A stretch of 5,043 nucleotides of DNA from CAZMOK01 sp964567785. GTDB taxonomy: Bacteria > Bacteroidota > Bacteroidia > Bacteroidales > JAGOPY01. The position numbers and the translations under genes were made by a program. The notes below the pieces were generated by a model, which was not told the DNA's origin, searched no databases, and saw only the letters and a list, made by a program, of their open reading frames with translations. This document shows, in pieces, positions 1-5,043 of this stretch. Every line of letters begins with the position of its first letter. Position 1 is the first letter of the stretch. Where the stretch lies: NCBI GenBank assembly GCA_964567785.1, contig CAZMOK010000122.1, positions 1-5,043 of the forward strand, written 5' to 3'.

Positions 1-8
1 ACTCAACT

Positions 9-2078
9 CTATCTTATATAGCTTCCTGTTTCTGTCAAATCATCGGGCGTGAGCAGCTTGAGCCTGCCCTGGCTGTCTTCGCTCGATAGGATCATGCCCT
101 GCGATTCAACTCCTCGTAACTTCCTGGGCTCGAGGTTCAGGACAAAACAGTATTGCTTGCCCACAAGGTCCTCCGCTTTGTAATACTCGGCTATGCCTGA
201 CACTACAGTCCGTTTGTCAATGCCGGTATCAATGGTCAGCTTGAGTAGCTTGTCGGTTTTCGGGACTTTCCCGGCCTCTACCACTGTGGCCACCCTGATA
301 TCAAGCTTCATAAAGTCGTTGTAATTGATCAACTCTTTCTGTGGATCAAACATTTTGCCTTCCTCCTCATTTTCTTTTTTTGTGTCAAGTAATTTCTGTA
401 CCTGGGCCTCGATCACTTTGTCATCAATCCTTTCGAAAAGGTATGTGGCTTTGTTCAGCTCGTGCCCAGCCTCCAGTAGGTCTGTTTTTCCCGCTTCCTG
501 CCACGGCTTTTTCTTGATGTTCAGCATGCCGTTCAGCTTCTTTGCCGTGAATGGCAGGAAAGGCTCACAGACAATGGCCAGGTTGGCACAGATCTGAAGT
601 GAAATGTTCAGAATAGTCCTGACCCTGTCTTCATCGGTTTTGATCAGTTTCCAGGGCTCTGAGTCAGTCAGGAATTTGTTGCCCAGGCGGGCCAGGTTCA
701 TCATCTCATTGAGGGATTCCCTGAAGCGGAAATTGTCAAGGATTTTACCGATCCTGGCGGGATAAGCAGTGATCTCTTCCAGAACTAGTTTATCTTCGGA
801 ACTCAGGTCCTTTCTTTCCGGGACCTCATTGCCAAAATACTTTTCGGTCAGAACAAGTGTGCGGTTTACAAAATTGCCGAATATGGCCAGCAGCTCATTG
901 TTGTTCCTTGCCTGGAAGTCTTTCCATGTGAAGTCGTTGTCCTTGGTTTCGGGTGCATTGGTAGTGAGTACATACCGCAGTACATCCTCCTTACCGGGGA
1001 ATTCCTCAAGATATTCGTGGAGCCACACTGCCCAGTTCCTCGACGTGGAGATCTTGTCGCCTTCAAGGTTCAGGAACTCAAAGGCCGGTACATTGTCGGG
1101 CAAGATGTAAGAACCTTCGTGTTTCAGCATTGACGGGAAGATAATACAGTGGAAAACGATGTTGTCTTTCCCGATAAAATGGATCATCCGTGTATCGGGC
1201 GATTTCCAGTAGGGTTCCCAGTCCCTTCCAGCCTGTTCTGCCCATTCTTTGGTGGCCGAAATATACCCGATCGGTGCATCGAACCATACATAAAGCACCT
1301 TGCCTTCTACACCTTCGATGGGCACTTTCACGCCCCAGTTGAGGTCGCGTGTAACAGCCCTTGGCTGGAGGCCGTGATCGATCCATGATTTGCACTGACC
1401 GTAGACATTGGGTTTCCAGTCGTCCTTATGCCCTTCAATGATCCATTCCTTCAACCAGTTTTCATATTTATCCAGCGGCAGGTACCAGTGTTTTGTTTTT
1501 TTCCTGATGGGGGTGTTCCCACTGAGGGCAGACTTCGGGTTGATAAGTTCTGTAGGGCTCAGCGAGGAGCCGCAGTTCTCGCACTGATCGCCATAGGCAT
1601 TTTCGTATGAACAATTGGGGCAGGTGCCGATAATGTACCTGTCGGCCAGGAACTGGCCCTCTTTCTCGTCGTAATATTGTTCCGTTGTTTTTTCAACAAA
1701 TTCGCCTTTCTCATAAAGGGTTTTGAAGAATTCGGCGGCTGTTTCGTGGTGTATCTTGTTGGAGGTCCTGGAGTAAATGTCGAAAGAAATGCCAAACTCC
1801 TCAAATGATTTTTTGATCATCTCATGGTATTTATCGACGATCTGCTGGGGCGTCACTCCCTGTTGCCTTGCCTTTATGGTTATAGGCACACCGTGTTCGT
1901 CCGATCCGCCGATAAAGACAACGTCGATCCCTTTTTTTCTCAAATACCTCACATAAATATCGGCCGGCACATACACTCCTGCCAGGTGGCCTATGTGCAG
2001 CGGGCCATTTGCATAGGGCAGAGCCGAAGTCACATTATATCTTTTGAATTTTCCAGCGGGCTTCTCCATGTTGACCAT
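9..2078 (-). CDS. metG: Methionyl-tRNA synthetase (MetRS), full length with C-terminal tRNA-binding domain
   Basis: This enzyme charges tRNA-Met with methionine using ATP in the cytoplasm. The 689-residue protein shows the full class I MetRS layout. The Rossmann catalytic core has HIGH at 28-31 and the WFDAPIGY motif at 265-272. The connective insert carries a zinc knot of Cys153, Cys156, Cys166 and Cys169. The KMSKS-equivalent loop reads KISTS at 342-346. A helical anticodon-binding domain spans about 385-550. After a charged linker, a Trbp111-like OB-fold dimerisation and tRNA-binding domain runs from about 588 to the end. It is complete, ending in TAG at 9-11. The start is uncertain. The first ATG (2076-2078) gives MVNMEKP, but Met4 (ATG at 2067-2069) gives an N-terminus beginning MEK, as I recall for Bacteroidetes homologues. 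The upstream promoter would leave only a few bases of leader before the first ATG, so Met4 is a serious alternative. It is transcribed divergently from ldcA. Confidence 0.98.
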   Translation of the reverse strand: MVNMEKPAGKFKRYNVTSALPYANGPLHIGHLAGVYVPADIYVRYLRKKGIDVVFIGGSDEHGVPITIKARQQGVTPQQIVDKYHEMIKKSFEEFGISFDIYSRTSNKIHHETAAEFFKTLYEKGEFVEKTTEQYYDEKEGQFLADRYIIGTCPNCSYENAYGDQCENCGSSLSPTELINPKSALSGNTPIRKKTKHWYLPLDKYENWLKEWIIEGHKDDWKPNVYGQCKSWIDHGLQPRAVTRDLNWGVKVPIEGVEGKVLYVWFDAPIGYISATKEWAEQAGRDWEPYWKSPDTRMIHFIGKDNIVFHCIIFPSMLKHEGSYILPDNVPAFEFLNLEGDKISTSRNWAVWLHEYLEEFPGKEDVLRYVLTTNAPETKDNDFTWKDFQARNNNELLAIFGNFVNRTLVLTEKYFGNEVPERKDLSSEDKLVLEEITAYPARIGKILDNFRFRESLNEMMNLARLGNKFLTDSEPWKLIKTDEDRVRTILNISLQICANLAIVCEPFLPFTAKKLNGMLNIKKKPWQEAGKTDLLEAGHELNKATYLFERIDDKVIEAQVQKLLDTKKENEEEGKMFDPQKELINYNDFMKLDIRVATVVEAGKVPKTDKLLKLTIDTGIDKRTVVSGIAEYYKAEDLVGKQYCFVLNLEPRKLRGVESQGMILSSEDSQGRLKLLTPDDLTETGSYIR

Positions 2079-2086
2079 AATTTATG

Positions 2087-2094
2087 CAAAAGTA
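2087..2094 (-). promoter_or_regulatory. Probable metG promoter, Bacteroidetes -7 element TACTTTTG
   Basis: The minus strand reads TACTTTTG, a perfect match to the TAnnTTTG -7 consensus of the Bacteroidetes primary sigma factor. It lies 8 bases upstream of the first metG ATG. No clear TTTG -33 element is seen 19-21 bases further upstream. If used, transcription would start about 2-4 bases before the first ATG or about 12 before Met4. The transcript would then be nearly leaderless, or translation would start at Met4. No Shine-Dalgarno sequence is visible. Confidence 0.55.
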
Positions 2095-2148
2095 GGAAAA
2101 TAGCTGATAGAAGATGGCTTTTGGCAGGTGGTCATAAATTTCACCCAC

Positions 2149-2222
2149 TGACTATAGTCACTGAGTGAAACATTATGTTAAATAGCTTACTGAGTAACTA
2201 TAGTCACTGAGTAAAATATTAT
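2149..2222. repeat. Two copies of a 26-base direct repeat with palindromic core, abutting the assembly gap
   Basis: Positions 2151-2176 and 2197-2222 are 26-base direct copies with 24 identical bases, 46 bases apart start to start. Both contain ACTATAGTCACTGAGT followed by an A/T-rich tail ending in ATTAT. The first copy sits on a perfect 12-base palindrome, TGACTATAGTCA (2149-2160). The second has one mismatch to it (2195-2206). A further ACTGAGTAA at 2189-2197 is repeated at 2206-2214. The second copy ends exactly where the run of Ns begins. No coding potential is apparent here. It could be a short intergenic tandem array or a regulatory palindrome; the function is unknown. Confidence 0.8.
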
Positions 2223-2322
2223 NNNNNNNNNNNNNNNNNNNNNNNNNNNNNNNNNNNNNNNNNNNNNNNNNNNNNNNNNNNNNNNNNNNNNNNNNNNNNN
2301 NNNNNNNNNNNNNNNNNNNNNN
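2223..2322. other. Assembly gap (100 Ns)
   Basis: Exactly 100 undetermined bases lie here, the usual placeholder for a gap of unknown size, so the true length cannot be read. The base runs on each side are the same: AAAATATTAT at 2213-2222 and again at 2323-2332. This suggests that the missing DNA is made of, or bounded by, further copies of the adjacent repeat. The missing part lies in the metG-ldcA intergenic region. Confidence 0.95.
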
Positions 2323-2460
2323 AAAATATTATTTTAAAAACCTCACCCCTCTAAAAAATTATAAACCAGCACCATACACACAAACTACATTTTTGCCGCT
2401 ATCCTTCAACCAGCCTTCTGTATATTCGTGGTAATTATTCTTGAAAAAAACTGATTAGAT
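2323..2460 (+). other. Upstream region of ldcA, with repeat tail and weak promoter candidates
   Basis: The segment opens with AAAATATTAT (2323-2332), identical to the tail of the repeat before the gap. The rest is A/T-rich and non-coding. Candidate -7 elements for ldcA are TATATTCG (2421-2428) and TATTCTTG (2436-2443), each one mismatch from TAnnTTTG. A TTTG lies at 2392-2395, but its 25-base spacing to the first candidate is longer than the usual 19-21, so neither is secure. There is no recognisable Shine-Dalgarno sequence before the ldcA ATG. The true promoter may lie in the gap. Confidence 0.35.
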
Positions 2461-3363
2461 ATGATCACCCCACCCTATCTCAAACCGGGCGATAAAATAG
2501 GGATCGTTTCACCCGCCAGGAAAATACCACGTGAAGAAGTGTCAACCGCCATAAAAATGTTCAATGAATGGGGCCTCGAAGTGGTTAAAGGAAACCACCT
2601 CTACGACTCCTATCACCAATATGCAGGTAACGATGAAGCACGTGCCGGAGATTTTCAGAATATGCTCACCGACAAAAGTATCCGCGCCATCGTTTGCTCA
2701 CGGGGAGGGTACGGAACAGTCAGGATCATCGACCGGATCGACTTCAGCCACTTCATTAAAGACCCCAAATGGATAATCGGGTACAGCGATATCACTGTGT
2801 TCCATTCTCATATTAACCGTCATTTCAACACCGAGACCCTGCATGCCATAATGCCTGTCAATATTAAAAGCCCTTACGATAAAGACCCTTCTGTGAACAG
2901 CCTGAAGAAGGCCCTTTTCGGTGAAAAGCTTGAATATTCCTTTGCAACGGATCCGGATTCCAGGAACGGCAGGGCCGAAGGGGTGCTCACCGGGGGCAAC
3001 CTTTCGATGCTGTACAGCCTGATTGGATCTCCATCTGATATAGATACCGAAGGGAAAATTCTCTTCATCGAAGAACTCGACGAGTATCTCTACCACATCG
3101 ACCGGATGATGATGAACCTGAAAAGATCGGGGAAACTGGCCAATCTTAAAGCGCTGATCGTAGGGGGTATGACTGGCATGAGGGACAACAAAGTGCCTTA
3201 CGGGAAGACTGCCAACGAGATCGTAATGGAAACGGTTGCAGGATATGACTACCCGGTCGTCATGAACTTCCCGGCAGGGCATACCGATGATAACCGTGCC
3301 CTCATTATGGGAAGAAAAATCACTCTGGAAGTGTCTGATCACACGAGACTTACGTTCGATTAA
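2461..3363 (+). CDS. ldcA: LD-carboxypeptidase, peptidase family S66 (muramoyltetrapeptide carboxypeptidase)
   Basis: LdcA-type enzymes remove the terminal D-alanine from muropeptide tetrapeptides in the cytoplasm during peptidoglycan recycling. The 300-residue protein is a typical length for S66 and has no signal peptide, consistent with a cytosolic enzyme. The N-terminus LKPGDKIGIVSPA (7-19) is the usual family opening. SRGGYG (80-85) lies in the substrate-binding part. The nucleophile is Ser109 in GYSDIT (107-112). The general-base triad is completed by a Glu in LFIEELDE, most likely Glu204, and by His274 in GHTDDN (273-278). All catalytic residues are therefore present. The segment ILFIEELDEYLYHIDRMM (200-217) matches the family's conserved block. 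The ATG start places LKPGD at the usual distance from the N-terminus. yraN follows after 55 bases on the same strand. S66 also includes microcin-immunity (MccF-like) proteins, but nothing nearby suggests a microcin role. Confidence 0.93.
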   Translation: MITPPYLKPGDKIGIVSPARKIPREEVSTAIKMFNEWGLEVVKGNHLYDSYHQYAGNDEARAGDFQNMLTDKSIRAIVCSRGGYGTVRIIDRIDFSHFIKDPKWIIGYSDITVFHSHINRHFNTETLHAIMPVNIKSPYDKDPSVNSLKKALFGEKLEYSFATDPDSRNGRAEGVLTGGNLSMLYSLIGSPSDIDTEGKILFIEELDEYLYHIDRMMMNLKRSGKLANLKALIVGGMTGMRDNKVPYGKTANEIVMETVAGYDYPVVMNFPAGHTDDNRALIMGRKITLEVSDHTRLTFD

Positions 3364-3418
3364 AAAAATTTTCCGGTTTTCAACAGGTATTTTTTGCCCC
3401 TTTACCGATCAATACCGT

Positions 3419-3784
3419 ATGGCTAAGCATAACGATATCGGTAACAAGGGTGAGGAGATTGCTGTTGACTACCTGAAAGGCAATGGATACTTCATCAAGG
3501 AGCGAAACTGGAGGTTCGGTAAGAACGAGATCGATGTTATTGCCAGCGATGGCAAGGAGCTCGCGATTGTTGAAGTTAAGACACGCAGCAGCCGCTACCT
3601 GGTGGAGCCTTTCACGGCTGTTACAAGGACCAAGCAGAAACTGCTGATCAGGGCGGCCAATGCCTACATAAAAAGGGTTAATTACTGCGGTGACGTCAGG
3701 TTCGACGTGATCTCCATCATCCTGTTCCCCGATAGTCATGAACTGGAGCACATGAAAAATGCTTTTTACCCGCTGATGAGATAA
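3419..3784 (+). CDS. yraN: YraN family protein (UPF0102), predicted nuclease-like
   Basis: This is a conserved small protein of 121 residues, the usual length for the family. Its fold is related to restriction endonuclease-like and Holliday-junction-resolvase enzymes; its physiological role is not established. Visible landmarks are the N-terminal GNKGEEIAVDYL (8-19), NWRFGKNEIDVIA (30-42) and VEVKTR (51-56). The residues Glu37, Asp39, Glu52 and Lys54 form the PD-(D/E)xK-like acidic and lysine set. RFDVISI (94-100) and the AFYPLMR end also fit the family. The reading frame is open further upstream, to 3287 inside ldcA, but family alignment favours the ATG at 3419-3421, which yields MAKHNDIGNKGE. 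A T-rich TATTTTTTG (3388-3396), one base longer than a -7 element, lies upstream. The gene may be cotranscribed with ldcA or weakly expressed on its own. Confidence 0.93.
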   Translation: MAKHNDIGNKGEEIAVDYLKGNGYFIKERNWRFGKNEIDVIASDGKELAIVEVKTRSSRYLVEPFTAVTRTKQKLLIRAANAYIKRVNYCGDVRFDVISIILFPDSHELEHMKNAFYPLMR

Positions 3785-3792
3785 CTATTTGC

Positions 3793-3800
3793 TACCTTTG
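3793..3800 (+). promoter_or_regulatory. Probable promoter for rluB, -7 element TACCTTTG
   Basis: TACCTTTG followed by C is a perfect TAnnTTTG match, located 36 bases before the rluB ATG in the short yraN-rluB gap. A convincing -33 TTTG at 19-21 bases upstream is not seen; that stretch is the 3' end of yraN. The implied start near 3806 gives a leader of about 30 bases. AAAAGGAAG (3815-3823) is purine-rich but sits 13 bases from the ATG, far for a Shine-Dalgarno sequence. This suggests that rluB is transcribed separately from yraN. Confidence 0.6.
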
Positions 3801-3836
3801 CAAACCATTTGATTAAAAGGAAGATAGGCTCATTAT

Positions 3837-4715
3837 ATGGAAAAACCATCGGGTAAAGGAAGGAAGAAGAAGGGAGATTTCTCCAGGTTCATAAAAAAGA
3901 AGACGGGGAAAGGGAAGAAGAGGCCCTTTAAAGATCTGTCAGGCAAAAAGTCAGGGCCGGTAAAACCCGGCAGGGGCAATAGGGATAAACGCGGCCAGGG
4001 CGAACTGATCAGGCTGAACAAGTACATTTCCAATGCCGGGGTATGCTCACGCCGGGAAGCCGATGACCTGATCCAGGCCGGCGCCATCAAGGTGAACGGG
4101 GAAATTGTATCGGAACTGGGCACCAAAGTGAGCCTCCACGACAAGGTACAGTTCGGCGACCAGACCCTCTCACTGGAAAAGTTCCGGTACGTGCTGCTGA
4201 ACAAGCCCAAGGGATTTATTACCACCATGGACGATCCCTATTCAAGGAATACCGTCATGCAGCTTGTCGCACCGGCATGCAGGGAGAGGATATACCCGGT
4301 GGGGCGCCTCGACAGGAACACTACCGGGCTGTTGCTTTTCACCAACGACGGGGAGCTTGCCAAAAAACTGACCCATCCCAGGCATGGTGTAAGAAAGGTT
4401 TATCATGTAGTGCTTGACAAAAACCTCACCAAAGAGGATCTTGAGAAGATACAGAAAGGAATAGAACTGGAAGACGGCATGGTCCGTGTGGATGATATCG
4501 GTTATGATCTTGTTGCAGGCAGTAAAAACGAAGTGGGCGTGGAGATCCATTCAGGCAGGAACAGGGTAGTGAGGAGGATATTCGAGAGCCTTGGCTATAA
4601 GGTGATCCGTCTCGACCGGACCATGTTTGCGAGCCTGACCAAGAAAAACATACCACGAGGCAAATTCAGGCATTTGAGTGAAAAGGAAGTGAACATGCTG
4701 AAGATGCTTGGATAA
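3837..4715 (+). CDS. rluB: rRNA pseudouridine synthase, RsuA/RluB family (RluB-like) with basic N-terminal tail
   Basis: This enzyme isomerises a uridine in ribosomal RNA to pseudouridine. RluB in E. coli acts at position 2605 of 23S rRNA, and the same target is inferred here. The 292-residue protein has three parts. Residues 1-55 form a low-complexity tail with 22 Lys or Arg and many Gly, likely disordered and RNA-binding. An S4 RNA-binding domain runs from about 58 to 107 (IRLNKYISNAGVCSRREADD at its start). The catalytic domain starts near 117 with YVLLNKPKGFITT. It carries the signature GRLDRNTTGLLLFTNDG (156-172) with catalytic Asp159. A later block, HSGRNRVVRRIFESLGY (238-254), is also typical. 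GLLLFTNDGELA resembles RluB more than RsuA, but paralogues such as RluE or RluF cannot be fully excluded. It ends in TAA at 4713-4715. I see no intrinsic terminator directly after it. Confidence 0.92.
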   Translation: MEKPSGKGRKKKGDFSRFIKKKTGKGKKRPFKDLSGKKSGPVKPGRGNRDKRGQGELIRLNKYISNAGVCSRREADDLIQAGAIKVNGEIVSELGTKVSLHDKVQFGDQTLSLEKFRYVLLNKPKGFITTMDDPYSRNTVMQLVAPACRERIYPVGRLDRNTTGLLLFTNDGELAKKLTHPRHGVRKVYHVVLDKNLTKEDLEKIQKGIELEDGMVRVDDIGYDLVAGSKNEVGVEIHSGRNRVVRRIFESLGYKVIRLDRTMFASLTKKNIPRGKFRHLSEKEVNMLKMLG

Positions 4716-4720
4716 ATAGA

Positions 4721-4788
4721 TTTGAGAGTTGAGATTTGAGATGTAGCGGAGCGGAATCCCGTGAACGGAGTGAAACGGGAGTTGAGAT
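4721..4788. repeat. Heptamer TTGAGAK repeats flanking a GCGGAGCG hairpin element
   Basis: Directly after rluB there are three perfect-register heptamers: TTGAGAG (4722-4728), TTGAGAT (4729-4735) and TTGAGAT (4736-4742). A fourth TTGAGAT is at 4782-4788. Between them lies GCGGAGCGGAATC (4746-4758), overlapping a hairpin with stem TCCCGT (4757-4762) and ACGGGA (4775-4780) and a 12-base loop. The hairpin is not followed by a T run, so it is not a standard intrinsic terminator. Part of the block recurs after the tRNA gene at 5004-5024. The arrangement suggests a small dispersed intergenic element; its identity is unknown. Confidence 0.65.
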
Positions 4789-4823
4789 AAGGGTGGGGGT
4801 ATGAATTATTCATTATCCTTTTG

Positions 4824-4831
4824 TACCTTTG
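4824..4831 (+). promoter_or_regulatory. Promoter -7 element TACCTTTG for the tRNA-Leu gene
   Basis: TACCTTTG followed by C is a perfect Bacteroidetes -7 match, ending 11 bases before the first base of the mature tRNA. That leaves room for a 5' leader of only a few bases. It is the same octamer as the one before rluB. No clear -33 TTTG is found at the expected spacing. With the terminator after the gene, this makes the tRNA an independent single-gene transcription unit. Confidence 0.65.
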
Positions 4832-4842
4832 CGGCCTGTTAA

Positions 4843-4926
4843 GCCCGGATGGCGGAATTGGTAGACGCGTTGGTCTCAAAAACCAATGGGGTAATTCCCG
4901 TGCCGGTTCGATCCCGGCTCCGGGTA
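4843..4926 (+). tRNA. tRNA-Leu, anticodon CAA
   Basis: The 84-base sequence folds as a class II tRNA. The acceptor stem is GCCCGGA (4843-4849) with TCCGGGT (4919-4925), and the discriminator is A at 4926. The D arm contains GCG/CGC around the GGTAGA loop. The anticodon stem is TTGGT (4870-4874) with ACCAA (4882-4886). The loop CTCAAAA places anticodon CAA at 4877-4879, which reads UUG. A long variable arm with a GGG/CCC stem covers about 4887-4901, as expected for leucine. The T stem is GCCGG (4902-4906) with CCGGC (4914-4918) and loop TTCGATC. The first acceptor pair is G-U rather than G-C. CCA is not encoded and must be added after transcription. Confidence 0.95.
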
Positions 4927-4931
4927 CTACG

Positions 4932-4965
4932 AAGCGAAGACATTGGCTCTTCGCTTTTTTTATTT
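4932..4965 (+). terminator. Intrinsic terminator after tRNA-Leu
   Basis: AAGCGAAGA (4932-4940) and TCTTCGCTT (4948-4956) form a perfect 9-base-pair stem with the 7-base loop CATTGGC. The stem is followed by a T run (4957-4961) and then ATTT. It starts 5 bases after the tRNA discriminator base, so it should end the tRNA transcript and may also stop any read-through from rluB. Confidence 0.88.
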
Positions 4966-5003
4966 CCGCGTGCCGGCTGAAGGCGATAGCCTGAAGTCCT
5001 CGA

Positions 5004-5043
5004 TGAGCGGAGCGAATCGGGATTCGATCCCGGCTCCGGGTAC
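5004..5043. repeat. Second copy of the tRNA-Leu 3' end, fused to a GCGGAGCG-type element, at the window end
   Basis: Positions 5023-5043 are identical over 21 bases to 4907-4927, which cover the T loop, the 3' T stem, the 3' acceptor strand, the discriminator base and one following C. The copy has no matching tRNA body: CGGGA before the T loop does not pair with CCGGC, so this is not a functional tRNA. Instead CGGGAT (5018-5023) pairs with ATCCCG (5027-5032), and GGAGC (5009-5013) with GCTCC (5033-5037). That makes an 11-pair hairpin with a GAAT bulge and a TCG loop. Upstream, 5004-5024 resembles 4762-4783 in the element after rluB. The repeat runs to the last base, so it may continue outside the window. 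Confidence 0.8.

Noticed and set aside
1824..2168. 114-codon plus-strand open frame running from inside metG into the intergenic region
   Set aside because: It lies almost wholly antisense to metG, has no recognisable domain, and the metG frame has every expected motif.
2149..2222. CRISPR array
   Set aside because: Only two copies 46 bases apart are visible, with a 20-base interval partly similar to the repeat itself and no cas genes; a simple intergenic repeat fits better.
2698..3342. 214-codon minus-strand open frame opposite ldcA
   Set aside because: It is a long shadow of a clear S66 coding gene whose catalytic residues are intact; no family resemblance or promoter was seen for the antisense frame.
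3287..3418. Upstream in-frame extension of yraN beginning inside ldcA
   Set aside because: The extra 44 residues do not resemble the family and would overlap ldcA; the ATG at 3419 gives the standard YraN length and N-terminus.
4757..4780. Hairpin after rluB as an intrinsic terminator
   Set aside because: The 6-pair stem has a 12-base loop and is followed by GTTGAGAT rather than a T run, so it is better treated as part of the repeat element.
4595..4879. 94-codon minus-strand open frame spanning the rluB end and part of the tRNA
   Set aside because: It runs across a confident tRNA gene, repeats and the 3' end of rluB, and looks like chance.
5004..5043. A second complete or partial functional tRNA gene at the window end
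   Set aside because: Only the 3' third matches; the T stem cannot form and no D or anticodon arm is found upstream.

Overview
The window looks like a chromosomal piece of a Bacteroidetes (Bacteroidota) bacterium, probably Bacteroidales-like. Four things point there. Three good matches to the Bacteroidetes -7 promoter element TAnnTTTG sit just upstream of metG, rluB and a tRNA gene. Strong Shine-Dalgarno sequences are absent. The MetRS has the KISTS form of the KMSKS loop that I recall from this phylum. The 3' CCA is not encoded in the tRNA gene. This assignment is inference from sequence style, not from a database match.

Layout: metG (methionyl-tRNA synthetase) occupies about 9-2078 on the minus strand. 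A 382-base divergent intergenic region follows. It contains the likely metG promoter, two copies of a 26-base direct repeat, and an assembly gap of exactly 100 Ns (2223-2322) that begins and ends in the same 10-base repeat tail. On the plus strand come ldcA (S66 LD-carboxypeptidase, 2461-3363), yraN (UPF0102 nuclease-like protein, 3419-3784) and an RluB-like rRNA pseudouridine synthase (3837-4715) with its own apparent promoter. The last 330 bases hold a small repeat element made of TTGAGAK heptamers around a GCGGAGCG-type hairpin, then a tRNA-Leu(CAA) gene (4843-4926) with its own -7 element and a strong intrinsic terminator. A second copy of the tRNA 3' end stops exactly at the window end.

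Function: the genes are housekeeping. They cover translation (metG, tRNA-Leu, rRNA modification), cell-wall peptide recycling (ldcA) and a conserved putative nuclease (yraN). They look like neighbours rather than one pathway. I see no defence system, mobile-element gene, CRISPR array or biosynthetic cluster, and no evidence for a new multi-gene system. The points worth a second look are in the non-coding DNA: the repeat that coincides with the assembly gap, and the duplicated tRNA-Leu 3' end in a hairpin context at the window edge.
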